Shown here piece after piece: positions 1 to 8,015 of a DNA stretch of 64,000 bases. The position numbers and the translations under genes were made by a program. The stretch covers positions 124,001-188,000 of the forward strand of contig NZ_PIRF01000004.1 of assembly GCF_003049705.1 (NCBI RefSeq), written 5' to 3'. The stretch comes from Campylobacter concisus (lineage in GTDB: Bacteria; Campylobacterota; Campylobacteria; Campylobacterales; Campylobacteraceae). The first letter of the stretch is position 1, and each line of letters starts with the position of its first letter. The notes beneath the pieces are model-generated. The model was not told where the DNA came from and did not search any database. It saw only the letters and a program-made list of their open reading frames with translations.

Positions 1-195
1 AAGGTTTGCAAGACCGATATCAGCGTCAAAAAGCCCTACTTTGTAGCCATTTTTTGATAAAACATTTGCTAAATTTGCGCTTATCGTACTCTTACCAACA
101 CCACCCTTACCGCTAGTTATCGCAATAAAATGTGTGTTTTTGCTTTTGCTTTGAGACTGGACTAAATTTTGTAGTTTTTGTGCTTGATTATTCAT
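1..195 (-). CDS. flhG: FlhG/FleN (MinD-like flagellar number ATPase), N-terminal part
   Basis: Only the first 65 codons lie in the window; the gene continues past the left edge. The ATG is at 193-195 on the minus strand. The visible part has a short Gln/Ser-rich leader and then the deviant Walker A motif GKGGVGKST (residues 29-37), followed by FDADIGLAN, as in MinD/ParA ATPases. Members beside flhF control the number and division-site effects of polar flagella. The start overlaps the 3' end of flhF by 8 nt, so the two are probably translated together. The call rests on the P-loop plus the flhF neighbour; the C-terminal half cannot be seen. Confidence 0.9.
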   Translation of the reverse strand, partial: MNNQAQKLQNLVQSQSKSKNTHFIAITSGKGGVGKSTISANLANVLSKNGYKVGLFDADIGLANL

Positions 196-1555
196 CGCTA
201 GCCTTTTGCTTTGTAAAGCCGTCAAACACGCACTCTACTAAAAATTCACTCTTTGCCTCCACAAGATCATCAGGCACCTCTTGACCCACGCTAAAGTAGC
301 TAACTGGCGTGTTTGTCTCATATATCAGCGAAAAGACATTGCCAAAAATTTTTGTCTCATCAAATTTGGTGATTATAAGTGTGTCGATGTCTAAAAACGA
401 AAATCCATTATAAATTTCTATTAGATCTTCAACCTTTGAGCCAGCCGAAAGGACTAAATTTACATCAATCTTTGCGCCGCTATGCTTTAAAAATTTATCA
501 AGCCTTTCGAGCTTTTCTTTGTCATACTGCGAATTTCCAGTCGTATCAATAAGTATCACATCACAATAATTAAGCTGTTTGATAGCATTTTGAAAGTCAT
601 CTATCTCGATAACATCTAGAATAGGCAGCTTCATCATTTTAGCGTATTGAAATAACTGCTCAACCGCTCCGATACGGTACGTATCAAGCGTGATGATGCC
701 TGTCTTATAGCGCTTTTCATTGCCGTAAGCAAAACGAGCAGCTAGCTTTGCAAGAGTCGTCGTCTTACCAACTCCAGTTGGACCAACTAGCATCATGATA
801 CGTTGTTTTTTATCGTTTGGCTCTTTTCTGCAAGGTAGCATATTGCGTAAAAGTGAGTAGAAATATCTCTTTACAGCAGCTGGATTGTTCTTCATCGAAA
901 CTGGCAAATTTTCAAGCGTCGTCTGCATGATAGCCTCTAAATGCTCATCTTTCATGCCGCTTTGTTTTGCGAGTTTATAGATGCTGGCAAACTCTGGTGG
1001 GATCGAAAGATTATTGCGATTTGGGGCTTTTTCATCCCAGATCATGTCAGTTATGAGCCCTATTTTTTCGCTTAGCACGCTTACTTGCTTTACCACATCG
1101 TCTATTTTTTTATTCATGCCATTTGGTATGCTTGACTCTTTATCTTTGACGTCATCGATATTTACATTTGCGATCGTGCTTATCTCTTTTGCAGCAGCTG
1201 AGATATTTAAAAGCACGCTCTCGTTTGGATCGTAAGGCTCGGGTGATGCTGTCTTTGCCTCAAATTTAGCCGGTTCTTCTTTTATCTCAAATTTTGGCTT
1301 AGCAGGTTCATAGTTTTTATTAAATTTAGAGTAGGCATTTTCATAATTTATGGCTTTTGTATTTGGTTTTAGGGGTTGCTTCACGTCGTCCTCTTCGACG
1401 CTTACTAAAATTTCATAAAGCGGTTTTTTATTTATCGTTTTGGCTTGAATCTGTTTTGTAGTAACTAGTATGGCCTTTTCGCCGCACGTTTCTTGAGCCT
1501 TTTTCAAAGCCTCGATGGTGCTCTCTCCTGTAAAAGTATGAAATTTTGTAGCCAT
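188..1555 (-). CDS. flhF: Flagellar biosynthesis SRP-like GTPase FlhF
   Basis: The 455-aa product has a variable N-terminal region (about 1-180, Lys/Glu/Pro-rich in the middle) and an SRP-type NG GTPase domain. Visible motifs are G1 GPTGVGKT (258-265), [10 protein letters not shown] (291-300), DTTG (337-340) and TKFDE (396-400). FlhF marks the cell pole where the flagellum is built, and in Campylobacter it also affects the sigma54 flagellar genes (family knowledge). The ATG is preceded by AAAGGA at good spacing. It is the fourth gene of a leftward run aroQ-peptidase-folK-flhF-flhG. Confidence 0.96.
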   Translation of the reverse strand: MATKFHTFTGESTIEALKKAQETCGEKAILVTTKQIQAKTINKKPLYEILVSVEEDDVKQPLKPNTKAINYENAYSKFNKNYEPAKPKFEIKEEPAKFEAKTASPEPYDPNESVLLNISAAAKEISTIANVNIDDVKDKESSIPNGMNKKIDDVVKQVSVLSEKIGLITDMIWDEKAPNRNNLSIPPEFASIYKLAKQSGMKDEHLEAIMQTTLENLPVSMKNNPAAVKRYFYSLLRNMLPCRKEPNDKKQRIMMLVGPTGVGKTTTLAKLAARFAYGNEKRYKTGIITLDTYRIGAVEQLFQYAKMMKLPILDVIEIDDFQNAIKQLNYCDVILIDTTGNSQYDKEKLERLDKFLKHSGAKIDVNLVLSAGSKVEDLIEIYNGFSFLDIDTLIITKFDETKIFGNVFSLIYETNTPVSYFSVGQEVPDDLVEAKSEFLVECVFDGFTKQKASDE

Positions 1556-1565
1556 TTATATCCTT

Positions 1566-2042
1566 TTAACCTCTCATAAGCCCTAGTGGCACGATCACGC
1601 TAAGCCTCTTACCAGCCCCTGGGTGCGGAACGATAATGTGCGGCGTCTTATAGACTTTTTTACTAAAATACAAAATATCCAGATCAAGCGTACGTGGCGC
1701 ATTTTTAAATGTTCTGACACGCTTAAATTTACTCTCATAGTGCCCCAAAATTTTTAGAGTTTCTCTAGGGCTCATAGATGTTTGTAAATTTATAACAGCG
1801 TTACTAAAATCATCCTGCGCTTCGTAGCCAAACGCCGCATTTATAAGGATCGGCGAGACTTCAACCACGTGAAACCGCCTATCTTCACTAATCGCTCTTA
1901 TAAATTTATCAAACCTCTTTGCGCTATCGCCGATGTTGCCACCCATGCCAACTAGCGCCTCATACTTAAATTCATCTCTTTTATGAAAAAAACTAGGGCA
2001 AAAACGGCTTTTTACGATCTTTCTTGCTCCAGCTAGCCTCAT
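1566..2042 (-). CDS. folK: 2-amino-4-hydroxy-6-hydroxymethyldihydropteridine pyrophosphokinase
   Basis: HPPK transfers pyrophosphate from ATP to hydroxymethyl-dihydropterin in folate synthesis. With the start used here (158 aa) the family signature APRTLDLDIL lies at 115-124, followed by VPHPG and a typical N-terminal block with GGNIGDS. I chose the ATG at 2042 because its ATGA overlaps the stop of the upstream peptidase gene (translational coupling). A GTG at 2054 would add four residues. Residues 1-25 are basic and precede the normal HPPK start, a short extension. Confidence 0.93.
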   Translation of the reverse strand: MRLAGARKIVKSRFCPSFFHKRDEFKYEALVGMGGNIGDSAKRFDKFIRAISEDRRFHVVEVSPILINAAFGYEAQDDFSNAVINLQTSMSPRETLKILGHYESKFKRVRTFKNAPRTLDLDILYFSKKVYKTPHIIVPHPGAGKRLSVIVPLGLMRG

Positions 2043-3064
2043 AAAATTTCGCACCCACCTTCTCTTGCGACCACGACATCTTCGATGCGCACGCCAAATT
2101 CATTTTCTAGATAAATTCCTGGCTCCACGCTAAAGACCATACCCTCTTTTATGAGCGTTTCGCTCCTTGCTGAGATGACTGGAAGCTCGTGTATGTCGAC
2201 ACCCACGCCGTGTCCTGTCGAGTGAAAAAAGGCCTTTTCATATCCAGCCTTTGCTATCACACTTCTTGCTGCAAGGTCTATCTCGCACGCCCTAACGCCA
2301 GCTCTTGCGACCTTTATCGCAGCAGCCTGAGCCTCTTTTACGATCTCGTAAATTTCTTGCATCTTGGCGTTTTTAAATTTTTGCTCCTTTGAAAAGTTAA
2401 AATTTTCATCAAAGCAAGCAGTTCTAGTGCGATCAGAGCAGTAGCGCTTAAATTTAACCCCAGCGTCAAGTAACAGCAAATCGCCCTTTTTTAAAATTTT
2501 ATCCCCAGGTAGCGCATGCGCCTTTGCGGCATTTTCGTTTATCGCTACGATCGGATCAAAGCTAAGACCTAGCTCGTTTTTTTGCCTAAAGATGAGCGAG
2601 GCGTTAAAATGAAGCTCTTTTTCGCTCATCCCTTCGCCATTTTCACGCACAAATTTAGCAAATTCATCAAAGCATTTTGCCCCAAATTCGCTAGCTTTTT
2701 TTAAAATTTTTATCTCATCTTCACTTTTGCAAATTCTCTTTAGCCTAGAGAAATTTGCCTTTGGCTTGAAATTTATCTTAAAACCCTTGCTAAGCGCGTT
2801 ATACTCGCTTAAGCTTAGCTCATCAGGGTTAAAAACAAGGCTATTTGGCTTCATCTTTCTTAAAAATGCCCTAACCTCGTTTATTAAATTTCTCTGCGCC
2901 AAAAGAACGACCACGCCTGCATTTACGCAGCTTTTTGCCTCGAAATAATATCTCGCGTCCGTGAAAAAGTATTTCACGCCATCAACGCATAGCAAAAACT
3001 CATTGTCGCAGCTGTAGCCGCACTCGTAAAATACGGCGTTTTCGTCCTTTAAAATGAAATTCAT
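2039..3064 (-). CDS. M24 family aminopeptidase (Xaa-Pro peptidase)
   Basis: The 341-aa protein has a creatinase-like N-terminal domain and a pita-bread M24 metallopeptidase domain. The five metal ligands can be placed at D200, D211, H285 (in STGHGVGVD), E314 (SVEPGIY) and E328 (GVRIEDVV). The family removes N-terminal residues preceding proline, or splits Xaa-Pro dipeptides. Which of these applies here cannot be told, so no symbol is given. It is linked by 4-nt ATGA overlaps to aroQ upstream and folK downstream. The product is cytoplasmic, with no signal peptide. Confidence 0.9.
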   Translation of the reverse strand: MNFILKDENAVFYECGYSCDNEFLLCVDGVKYFFTDARYYFEAKSCVNAGVVVLLAQRNLINEVRAFLRKMKPNSLVFNPDELSLSEYNALSKGFKINFKPKANFSRLKRICKSEDEIKILKKASEFGAKCFDEFAKFVRENGEGMSEKELHFNASLIFRQKNELGLSFDPIVAINENAAKAHALPGDKILKKGDLLLLDAGVKFKRYCSDRTRTACFDENFNFSKEQKFKNAKMQEIYEIVKEAQAAAIKVARAGVRACEIDLAARSVIAKAGYEKAFFHSTGHGVGVDIHELPVISARSETLIKEGMVFSVEPGIYLENEFGVRIEDVVVAREGGCEIL

Positions 3065-3540
3065 TGTGCTTTTTGATTTGCTCTTACTGCTTTGATTTGC
3101 TCAAAAATTTGAAGCATGCCTATCATCGCCAAATGATAACCAACTGGTCCAAAACCCACGATCTGGCCTGCTGCAACTGGTGCGATGAGGCTTTTGTGGC
3201 GGAACTCTTCTCTTCTATAAACGTTGCTGATATGCACCTCGATAACTGGCAGTGCAACCGCACTTAGCGCATCGCGGATAGCAATAGATGTGTGAGTGTA
3301 AGCGGCTGGGTTTATGATGATGCCGTCAGCATCGCCCAAGCACTCTTGGATCTTATCGACTAGCTCGCCCTCAAGGTTGCTTTGAAAAAACTCGATCTCA
3401 ACGTCATTTTGATCGGCAACGATCTTCATTTGAGAGTGGATATCCTCCATCTTCATAACGCCGTAAATTCCTGGCTCTCTAGCGCCAAGCATGTTGATAT
3501 TTGGGCCTTGGATAACCATTATTTTTAGCTTCTTATCCAT
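3061..3540 (-). CDS. aroQ: 3-dehydroquinate dehydratase, type II
   Basis: This shikimate pathway enzyme converts 3-dehydroquinate to 3-dehydroshikimate. The 159-aa protein fits type II dodecameric enzymes. It has GPNINMLG (12-19), R21 and catalytic Tyr26, the NPAAYTHTS loop (77-85) and His103 in EVHISN. It is the first gene of the leftward flhF run. An AAGGAG Shine-Dalgarno lies just upstream and a TATAAT box at 3569-3574. Confidence 0.97.
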   Translation of the reverse strand: MDKKLKIMVIQGPNINMLGAREPGIYGVMKMEDIHSQMKIVADQNDVEIEFFQSNLEGELVDKIQECLGDADGIIINPAAYTHTSIAIRDALSAVALPVIEVHISNVYRREEFRHKSLIAPVAAGQIVGFGPVGYHLAMIGMLQIFEQIKAVRANQKAQ

Positions 3541-3568
3541 GTCACTCCTTTTTGATTAAATAGCCCAA

Positions 3569-3574
3569 ATTATA
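3569..3574 (-). promoter_or_regulatory. Promoter -10 box of the aroQ-flhF run
   Basis: The minus strand reads TGTATAAT here, about 28 nt upstream of the aroQ ATG. The box is a perfect TATAAT in an 85-nt gap shared with a divergent gene. Campylobacter sigma70 promoters typically lack a clear -35 element, so only the -10 is claimed. Confidence 0.65.
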
Positions 3575-3597
3575 CATTTTCGTTCCTAAATTTTCGC

Positions 3598-3603
3598 TAC
3601 AAT
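3598..3603 (+). promoter_or_regulatory. Promoter -10 box for the aminofutalosine deaminase gene
   Basis: TACAAT lies on the plus strand 22 nt upstream of the GTG start, with T-rich sequence before it. It is back to back with the aroQ promoter in the same gap. Confidence 0.45.
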
Positions 3604-3625
3604 AACAAAAATTTAAGGCTCAAAT

Positions 3626-4843
3626 GTGGAAATTTTAAAAGCAAAAAAAATAATCACTGGCGGAGAAAATCCAAAAATTTTAAGAAATTCTTGTGTCGTT
3701 ATTGATGATGATAAAATTTTAGAAATTACAAGCGAAAAAGAGGCGCAAAAAAAATTTAAAGAGGCCAAAATTTGCGACTTTGGTGAGAGCGTGATCGCCC
3801 CAGCTTTTATAAATACGCACGTTCATTTGGAGTTTAGCTCAAACGTTAGCACGCTAAAATATGGCGACTTTATAAAATGGCTTAGCTCTATCGTTGATAA
3901 AGGCGGCGAGCTAGCTAAAATGGAAGCTAAGAAAGCGATGAATGAAGCCATAAATTCGCTGTTAAAAAGCGGAGTTTGTACCATTGGCGAGATATCTAGC
4001 TTTGGTAGTGATCTTGAAATTTTAGCCGCTAGTCCGCTAAAAGTCGTACTTTTTAGTGAAATTTTAGGCTCAAATGAGCAGATAGTTCAGCAAAATTTGC
4101 AAAATTTCTTAGCTAAATTTGAAAAAACAAAGAGCTATAAAAGCCAAAATTTCACTCCAGCTATCTCACTACACTCTCCCTACTCTGTGCACCCAAAGCT
4201 CGCCAAAGCCGCCCTTGAGATAGCTAAAAAAGATGACCTGCTTGTAAGCACGCACTTTTTAGAGAGCAAGGCTGAAAAGCAGTGGCTAGAGCACGGCAGC
4301 GGCGGCTTCAAAAAGCATCTTTTAAGATTTAGCCAAGATCCAAGGCCGATGTATGACGCGAAGAGCTACTTTGCGATGTTTCGTGAGATAAATACACTCT
4401 TTACGCACTGCGTTTATGTGAGCGATTTTGCTAAATTTAAGCCTCATCACAGCGTGACGCACTGCGCCATTTCAAACAGACTGCTTGGCAAAAAAGCGCT
4501 AAATTTAAAAGAAATTTTCAAAAATAACGTCAGTCTAAACATCGGCACAGACGGCCTTAGCTCAAATATCAGCCTAAATTTCTGGCATGAGCTACGAGCC
4601 GCCCTTTTTACCCACGCGAGCCTTGATCTAAACGAGCTTGCCACTAGGCTTTTTGTCGCTGCAACGCACGGGGGCGCAAAGGCGCTTAGGACAAATAACG
4701 GCGAGATAAAGACAGGACGAGCGGCCGATCTTGCCGTCTATAACGACCTAGAGTGCGATGATAGCGAGCTAATACTTCAGCTCATACTTCATACAAACGA
4801 AGCTAAAAAACTATATATCGGAGGCAAAATTTGCAAATTTTAA
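3626..4843 (+). CDS. Aminofutalosine deaminase-type amidohydrolase
   Basis: The 405-aa protein is a metal-dependent amidohydrolase of the MTA/SAH/guanine deaminase type. Metal ligands are H65 and H67 (NTHVHLEF), H210 with E213 (STHFLE), H261 and D309 (GTDGLSSN). HSPYSVHP at 183-190 is typical of the deaminases. In Campylobacter the gene in this position beside aroQ and sppA is assigned to 6-amino-6-deoxyfutalosine deamination in the futalosine menaquinone pathway (recalled; substrate inferred). The start is a GTG preceded by AAGG; no in-frame ATG exists nearby. The 3' end overlaps sppA by 13 nt. Confidence 0.82.
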   Translation: MEILKAKKIITGGENPKILRNSCVVIDDDKILEITSEKEAQKKFKEAKICDFGESVIAPAFINTHVHLEFSSNVSTLKYGDFIKWLSSIVDKGGELAKMEAKKAMNEAINSLLKSGVCTIGEISSFGSDLEILAASPLKVVLFSEILGSNEQIVQQNLQNFLAKFEKTKSYKSQNFTPAISLHSPYSVHPKLAKAALEIAKKDDLLVSTHFLESKAEKQWLEHGSGGFKKHLLRFSQDPRPMYDAKSYFAMFREINTLFTHCVYVSDFAKFKPHHSVTHCAISNRLLGKKALNLKEIFKNNVSLNIGTDGLSSNISLNFWHELRAALFTHASLDLNELATRLFVAATHGGAKALRTNNGEIKTGRAADLAVYNDLECDDSELILQLILHTNEAKKLYIGGKICKF

Positions 4844-5694
4844 GGCTTATTTTTAGAGGAATTTTGGGAATTTTTAAATTTATAAATAACTACTTTAAGG
4901 CGCTCATATTTTTGCTGATCTTATTTTTCGTATTTGCACCAGATGGCAAGATGAAAGAGCCAAATTTAGCCCGTATCGACATCACCGGCACGATAATGGA
5001 CACAAGCGAAATTTTAGAAGCACTAGAAAAAGCAAGGCTTGATAGCAACATCAAAGGCGTGCTGCTCTACATCGACAGCCCAGGCGGTGCGCTAAGTCCT
5101 AGCGTGGAGCTAGCTATGGCGGTCAAGAGGCTAAAAGAGAACAAAAAAGTGCTCGCATACGCTGCTGGCAACATGGCAAGTGGTAGCTACTACGCTGGCG
5201 TAAATGCCGACACTATCGTAGCAAATCCGGGCGCTTTCATCGGCTCTATCGGCGTCATCATACAAGGGGCAAACATCGAAAATTTAGCCAAAAATTTAGG
5301 CGTAAGCGAGCAAGTAGTGAAGGCTGGCGAGTTTAAAGAGGCTGGTACCTTTATGAGGAGCTGGAGCAAGCAAGAGCGTGAGAGCTTGCAAGGGCTCGTA
5401 AATGATGCTTACATGCTATTTGTAAGCGACGTGGCAGAGGCTAGAAATTTAGATATCAAGAAAAAAGATGAGTGGGCAAATGCAAGGGTCTTTTTAGCTC
5501 ACAATGCCCTAAAAATGGGGCTAATTGACAGCCTTGGTAGCTACATAGATGCTCAAAACGAGCTAGCTAAAATGAGCCTCGTAAATGAGCCCGTCTGGCA
5601 AGAAAAACCGCAGATCGAAAAGATAATGGAGAAATTTACAAAGCAAGGCATAAACTCGCTTCTTAGTGCATTTTTTGAGACAAAGCTCAAATAA
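4831..5694 (+). CDS. sppA: Signal peptide peptidase SppA (short form)
   Basis: This membrane serine protease of the ClpP/crotonase fold degrades cleaved signal peptides. The 287-aa protein has one N-terminal membrane segment (about 22-37), GVLLYIDSPGG, the nucleophile Ser117 in NMASGSYY and the general-base Lys169 in GEFKEAG. This gives the Ser/Lys dyad of short SppA enzymes (about half the length of the E. coli double-domain form). The start is TTG at 4831 with GGAGG at 4820-4824, inside the end of the upstream gene, so coupled translation is likely. Confidence 0.92.
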   Translation: MQILRLIFRGILGIFKFINNYFKALIFLLILFFVFAPDGKMKEPNLARIDITGTIMDTSEILEALEKARLDSNIKGVLLYIDSPGGALSPSVELAMAVKRLKENKKVLAYAAGNMASGSYYAGVNADTIVANPGAFIGSIGVIIQGANIENLAKNLGVSEQVVKAGEFKEAGTFMRSWSKQERESLQGLVNDAYMLFVSDVAEARNLDIKKKDEWANARVFLAHNALKMGLIDSLGSYIDAQNELAKMSLVNEPVWQEKPQIEKIMEKFTKQGINSLLSAFFETKLK

Positions 5695-5742
5695 TCAAAG
5701 CAAAAGATCAGGGCGGCGATAAACTGCATATATAGTATAAAT

Positions 5743-6639
5743 TTAGCTCATGCTTTGCAAAAATTTTTTGGCTATATTTTTTAGCTTAAACTCATAAAGT
5801 AGATTTGAAATTTTGTCTGTTGATTTGATATCTAAACCAAGATCATTTGCTAAAATTTTATAATAAATTTGCGGGCTATCTTTTAGATTAATTGGTGGTG
5901 ATTTTGAGCTTTTTGAGAGCTTTTTGCCATCTTTTAAAAGTAGCTTATGATGAATAAAATTAGCATTATAAAAGTTAAAATTTAGCTTTTTTGCAAGGTA
6001 TCTTTGAGCTAGCGTGCAAGCCTTTAGATCCTCACCTCTAACAACCAAATTTACGCCCATATCTTCATCATCTATCACGCTTGCAAAGTTGTAAGCAGGA
6101 GTAAAATCTTTTTTGTATATCACAAAATCGCCCATTTGCTCTGCCACAAGCTTACCAAGAGGATCGCCCTCATCCACGCTTAGTCTAATAGCAGTATTGT
6201 CTTTTATAAATTTTAGATTTTTATCTTTGCATATTTTAGTATAAATGCCGTTTATGTAGGCATTTTTTGTAGTCCTTGAACATTCACAGATATAAATTTC
6301 ATCTAGCTTTTTAAGCACTTCTTCATACCTTTTAGCCCTTAATTTAAAGCTAAATTTTTGCTCAAACTCACTCGTACAAGTAGGTCCTTTATCGCATTCA
6401 AGTTCCAAAAATTCTAAAACATCAAAGATATTTTGAACAAACTCGCACCGGTATCTACTAAGGTCATAGTCATCAATACGTAAGTGCAAAATGCCACTTA
6501 CTGAACGTGTCAAAAGGTAAGTCAGAATGAAGTTATAAGCATTACCAGCATGTAAAAATCCGCTTGGTGTAGGAGCAATGCGAGAGACTATGCCACCAGA
6601 TGGTGGCAAATAGTCATTAATCCCTTGGTCTAGCCTCAT
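5743..6639 (-). CDS. gluQ: Glutamyl-Q tRNA(Asp) synthetase-like protein
   Basis: The 298-aa protein is a class I Glu-tRNA synthetase catalytic core without an anticodon-binding domain, the size of GluQ-RS (about 300 aa). It has a HIGH-type motif in PSGFLHAGNA (25-34), a KMSKS-type motif KLSKS (239-243) and a probable zinc site C117, C119, Y132, C136. GluQ-RS attaches glutamate to the queuosine of tRNA(Asp), a role inferred here. The ATG lies inside the RRM gene upstream (23-nt overlap). An in-frame TTG (codon 11) would reduce the overlap. A truncated gltX paralogue is the alternative. Confidence 0.75.
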   Translation of the reverse strand: MRLDQGINDYLPPSGGIVSRIAPTPSGFLHAGNAYNFILTYLLTRSVSGILHLRIDDYDLSRYRCEFVQNIFDVLEFLELECDKGPTCTSEFEQKFSFKLRAKRYEEVLKKLDEIYICECSRTTKNAYINGIYTKICKDKNLKFIKDNTAIRLSVDEGDPLGKLVAEQMGDFVIYKKDFTPAYNFASVIDDEDMGVNLVVRGEDLKACTLAQRYLAKKLNFNFYNANFIHHKLLLKDGKKLSKSSKSPPINLKDSPQIYYKILANDLGLDIKSTDKISNLLYEFKLKNIAKKFLQSMS

Positions 6640-6862
6640 TTACCCTTAAAGTGCGTCCGCCTAACTCTTTTTCATTTAACGCTTCTATGGCTCTTTGTCC
6701 TTCATTTGCGTCATCCATCTCAACAAAGCCGAAACCCTTTGAGCGGTCAGTTTCTCTATCTTTTACGATCTTTGCGCGCTTTACTTCACCAAATTGTGCA
6801 AAAGCTTCCTTCAATTCTGCCTCTGTCGTTCTATACGACAAATTTCCTACATAAATATTCAC
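6617..6862 (-). CDS. Small RRM-type RNA-binding protein
   Basis: The 81-aa protein is a single RNA recognition motif: RNP2 IYVGNL (3-8) and RNP1 KGFGFVEM (42-49), with the usual spacing. Such bacterial Rbp proteins bind RNA; in cyanobacteria several are cold-induced, but the role in Campylobacter is unknown to me. The start is GTG at 6862. The Shine-Dalgarno AAGGA lies inside a small inverted repeat (AGGA-ACAC-TCCT) next to the GTG. Its 3' end overlaps the GluQ-like gene. Confidence 0.9.
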   Translation of the reverse strand: MNIYVGNLSYRTTEAELKEAFAQFGEVKRAKIVKDRETDRSKGFGFVEMDDANEGQRAIEALNEKELGGRTLRVNEARPRD

Positions 6863-7086
6863 AGGAGTGTTCCTTAAAAAAATTACCGATTTATTCGGTT
6901 AGTGTGATAATAGCTAATTTTCGTCAAAAAGATGTAAAAAATCAAAAATTTATTATATTTTTTTTGAGAAATATTCTTAAAAGCTACAAACTCGTATATA
7001 TAGAGTTTTTATAACTATCACTAAACAAAATCTAATTTTAAGTTTAAAAAGAATAATTAAATAAAAAATTATTTTATCTTTATAAG
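6863..7086. other. AT-rich intergenic leader upstream of the RRM gene
   Basis: These 224 bases separate the RRM gene from the end of the DJ-1 family gene. They are very AT-rich with long A and T runs. I see no ORF with a ribosome site and no clear hairpin with a U-tract. They probably hold the promoter and a long 5' leader of the RRM gene; TATA-like stretches are too many to choose one. Confidence 0.5.
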
Positions 7087-7638
7087 CTATTTATAAAGTA
7101 AATCATTCTTTACTTTAAGATACGCTTCATCGCCAAGTAAATTTTTAACTATAAAAAGTGCAAATTCCATTGAAAAAGCAGGACCTTTTGCTGTAATAAT
7201 ATTTTGATCCCTCAATACACTCTTGCCGTTATCATAGCCCCTTTTATCACTTCTTACATTTTCTTCAAATCCTGGATAACAAACAAAATGATCTTTTAGT
7301 ACACCAGCGTTCTCAAGCACCATAGGAGCAGCACAAATGGCACAAATAAGCTTATTGCTTTTATCAAAATTTTGCAAAATTGCTTTGAGCCTTGTATCGT
7401 TTGCTAGATTGCTAGCTCCTGGAAGTCCCCCAGGAAGGACGATCGTATCGTAGTCTAGCTCCTTCATCTCGCGAAGTGTCACATCGGCTTTTACGCATAT
7501 ATTGTGACATCCTTTGATGTTTACGTCATTTAGCCCAACAATAGAAGCTATCGCTCCAGCTCTACGTAAAACATCAACAGAAGTTAGTGCTTCTATCTCC
7601 TCAAATCCTTCAGCTAAAATCACAGCAACTTTTTTCAT
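7087..7638 (-). CDS. DJ-1/PfpI family protein (YajL/ThiJ-like)
   Basis: The 183-aa protein has the DJ-1 signature: EGFEEIE with Glu16 equivalent to human DJ-1 Glu18, and the reactive Cys102 in AICAAP at the nucleophile elbow. Members are stress proteins variously described as chaperones, glyoxalases or deglycases; the exact activity is debated. An AAAGGA site precedes the ATG. It is divergent from the selenoprotein gene, sharing an 84-nt promoter region; both families are linked to redox stress, which is only suggestive. Confidence 0.9.
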   Translation of the reverse strand: MKKVAVILAEGFEEIEALTSVDVLRRAGAIASIVGLNDVNIKGCHNICVKADVTLREMKELDYDTIVLPGGLPGASNLANDTRLKAILQNFDKSNKLICAICAAPMVLENAGVLKDHFVCYPGFEENVRSDKRGYDNGKSVLRDQNIITAKGPAFSMEFALFIVKNLLGDEAYLKVKNDLLYK

Positions 7639-7686
7639 AAATTTATCCTTTCAAGTAATATGTTTTATTTGTTAAATAAAATTTTA

Positions 7687-7692
7687 TATAAT
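7687..7692 (+). promoter_or_regulatory. Promoter -10 box of the SelW-like gene
   Basis: A TATAAT box lies 30 nt upstream of the selenoprotein ATG, giving a predicted leader of about 24 nt that contains AAAGGA at 7711-7716. Confidence 0.6.
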
Positions 7693-7722
7693 GTTGGCTT
7701 ATTTCACAAGAAAGGACAGAGC

Positions 7723-7980
7723 ATGCAAGTAAAAATTATTTACTGCAACTCTTGAAACTATCGTCCGGTAGCTTCTCGTGTAGAAGATGAAATAAAAGCG
7801 AACTTTAGTGATGCAAGAGTCGAAAAGGTTGTAGGTGATGGTGGAAATTTCATTGTCGAGGTTGATGGAGATGTTATATTTTCTAAGAAAGATCGCATTG
7901 GAAATGAAGAAGCGAGATTTCCTCACGGTGAAGAGATCACAACTCTTATAAACAAATATCTCAAAGAAAAGTCGGCTTAA
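7723..7980 (+). CDS. SelW-like (Rdx family) selenoprotein, TGA decoded as selenocysteine
   Basis: Reading through one in-frame TGA (7753-7755, codon 11) gives an 85-aa protein ending in TAA. The start reads MQVKIIYCNS, then U11, then NYRPVASRVEDEI, so the redox motif is CxxU (C8, U11). This is the thioredoxin-like SelW/Rdx pattern: beta strand, CxxU, helix, then the GDGGNFIVEVDGDVIFSK hairpin. AAAGGA precedes the ATG by 6 nt, a TATAAT box lies upstream and a strong terminator follows. A SECIS-like hairpin follows the TGA. Standard gene callers would end it at codon 10 or miss it. Decoding needs selA/B/C/D, which are not in this window. Confidence 0.88.
7753..7786 (+). promoter_or_regulatory. 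Bacterial SECIS-like element after the Sec TGA
   Basis: After TGA (7753-7755) comes a perfect 5-bp stem, CTTCT (7772-7776) with AGAAG (7782-7786), closing a 5-nt loop CGTGT. The loop begins 21 nt after the TGA and has G in its second position. This agrees with the bacterial SECIS description (apical loop roughly 16-37 nt downstream, stem of at least 4 bp, G among the first loop bases). A competing hairpin CTATC-GTCC-GGTAG (7758-7771) lies nearer the TGA. Confidence 0.7.
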
Positions 7981-7990
7981 TGCTAGCTAC

Positions 7991-8015
7991 CGAGACGGGA
8001 AACCGTCTCGTTTTT
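7991..8015 (+). terminator. Rho-independent terminator after the SelW-like gene
   Basis: A perfect 8-bp stem, CGAGACGG (7991-7998) with CCGTCTCG (8003-8010), has a GAAA tetraloop and five T residues directly after it. It lies 10 nt past the selenoprotein stop codon. Confidence 0.92.

Noticed and set aside
7753-7755. TGA at codon 11 as a plain nonsense mutation (pseudogene)
   Set aside because: The position matches the Sec of CxxU exactly, the frame is intact on both sides, the promoter, ribosome site and terminator are intact, and a SECIS-like hairpin follows.
7699-7926. Minus-strand open frame of 75 codons over the selenoprotein region
   Set aside because: It is a shadow of the SelW-like gene; it has no ribosome site and a biased, non-protein-like composition. 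The plus-strand frame with one TGA explains the region.
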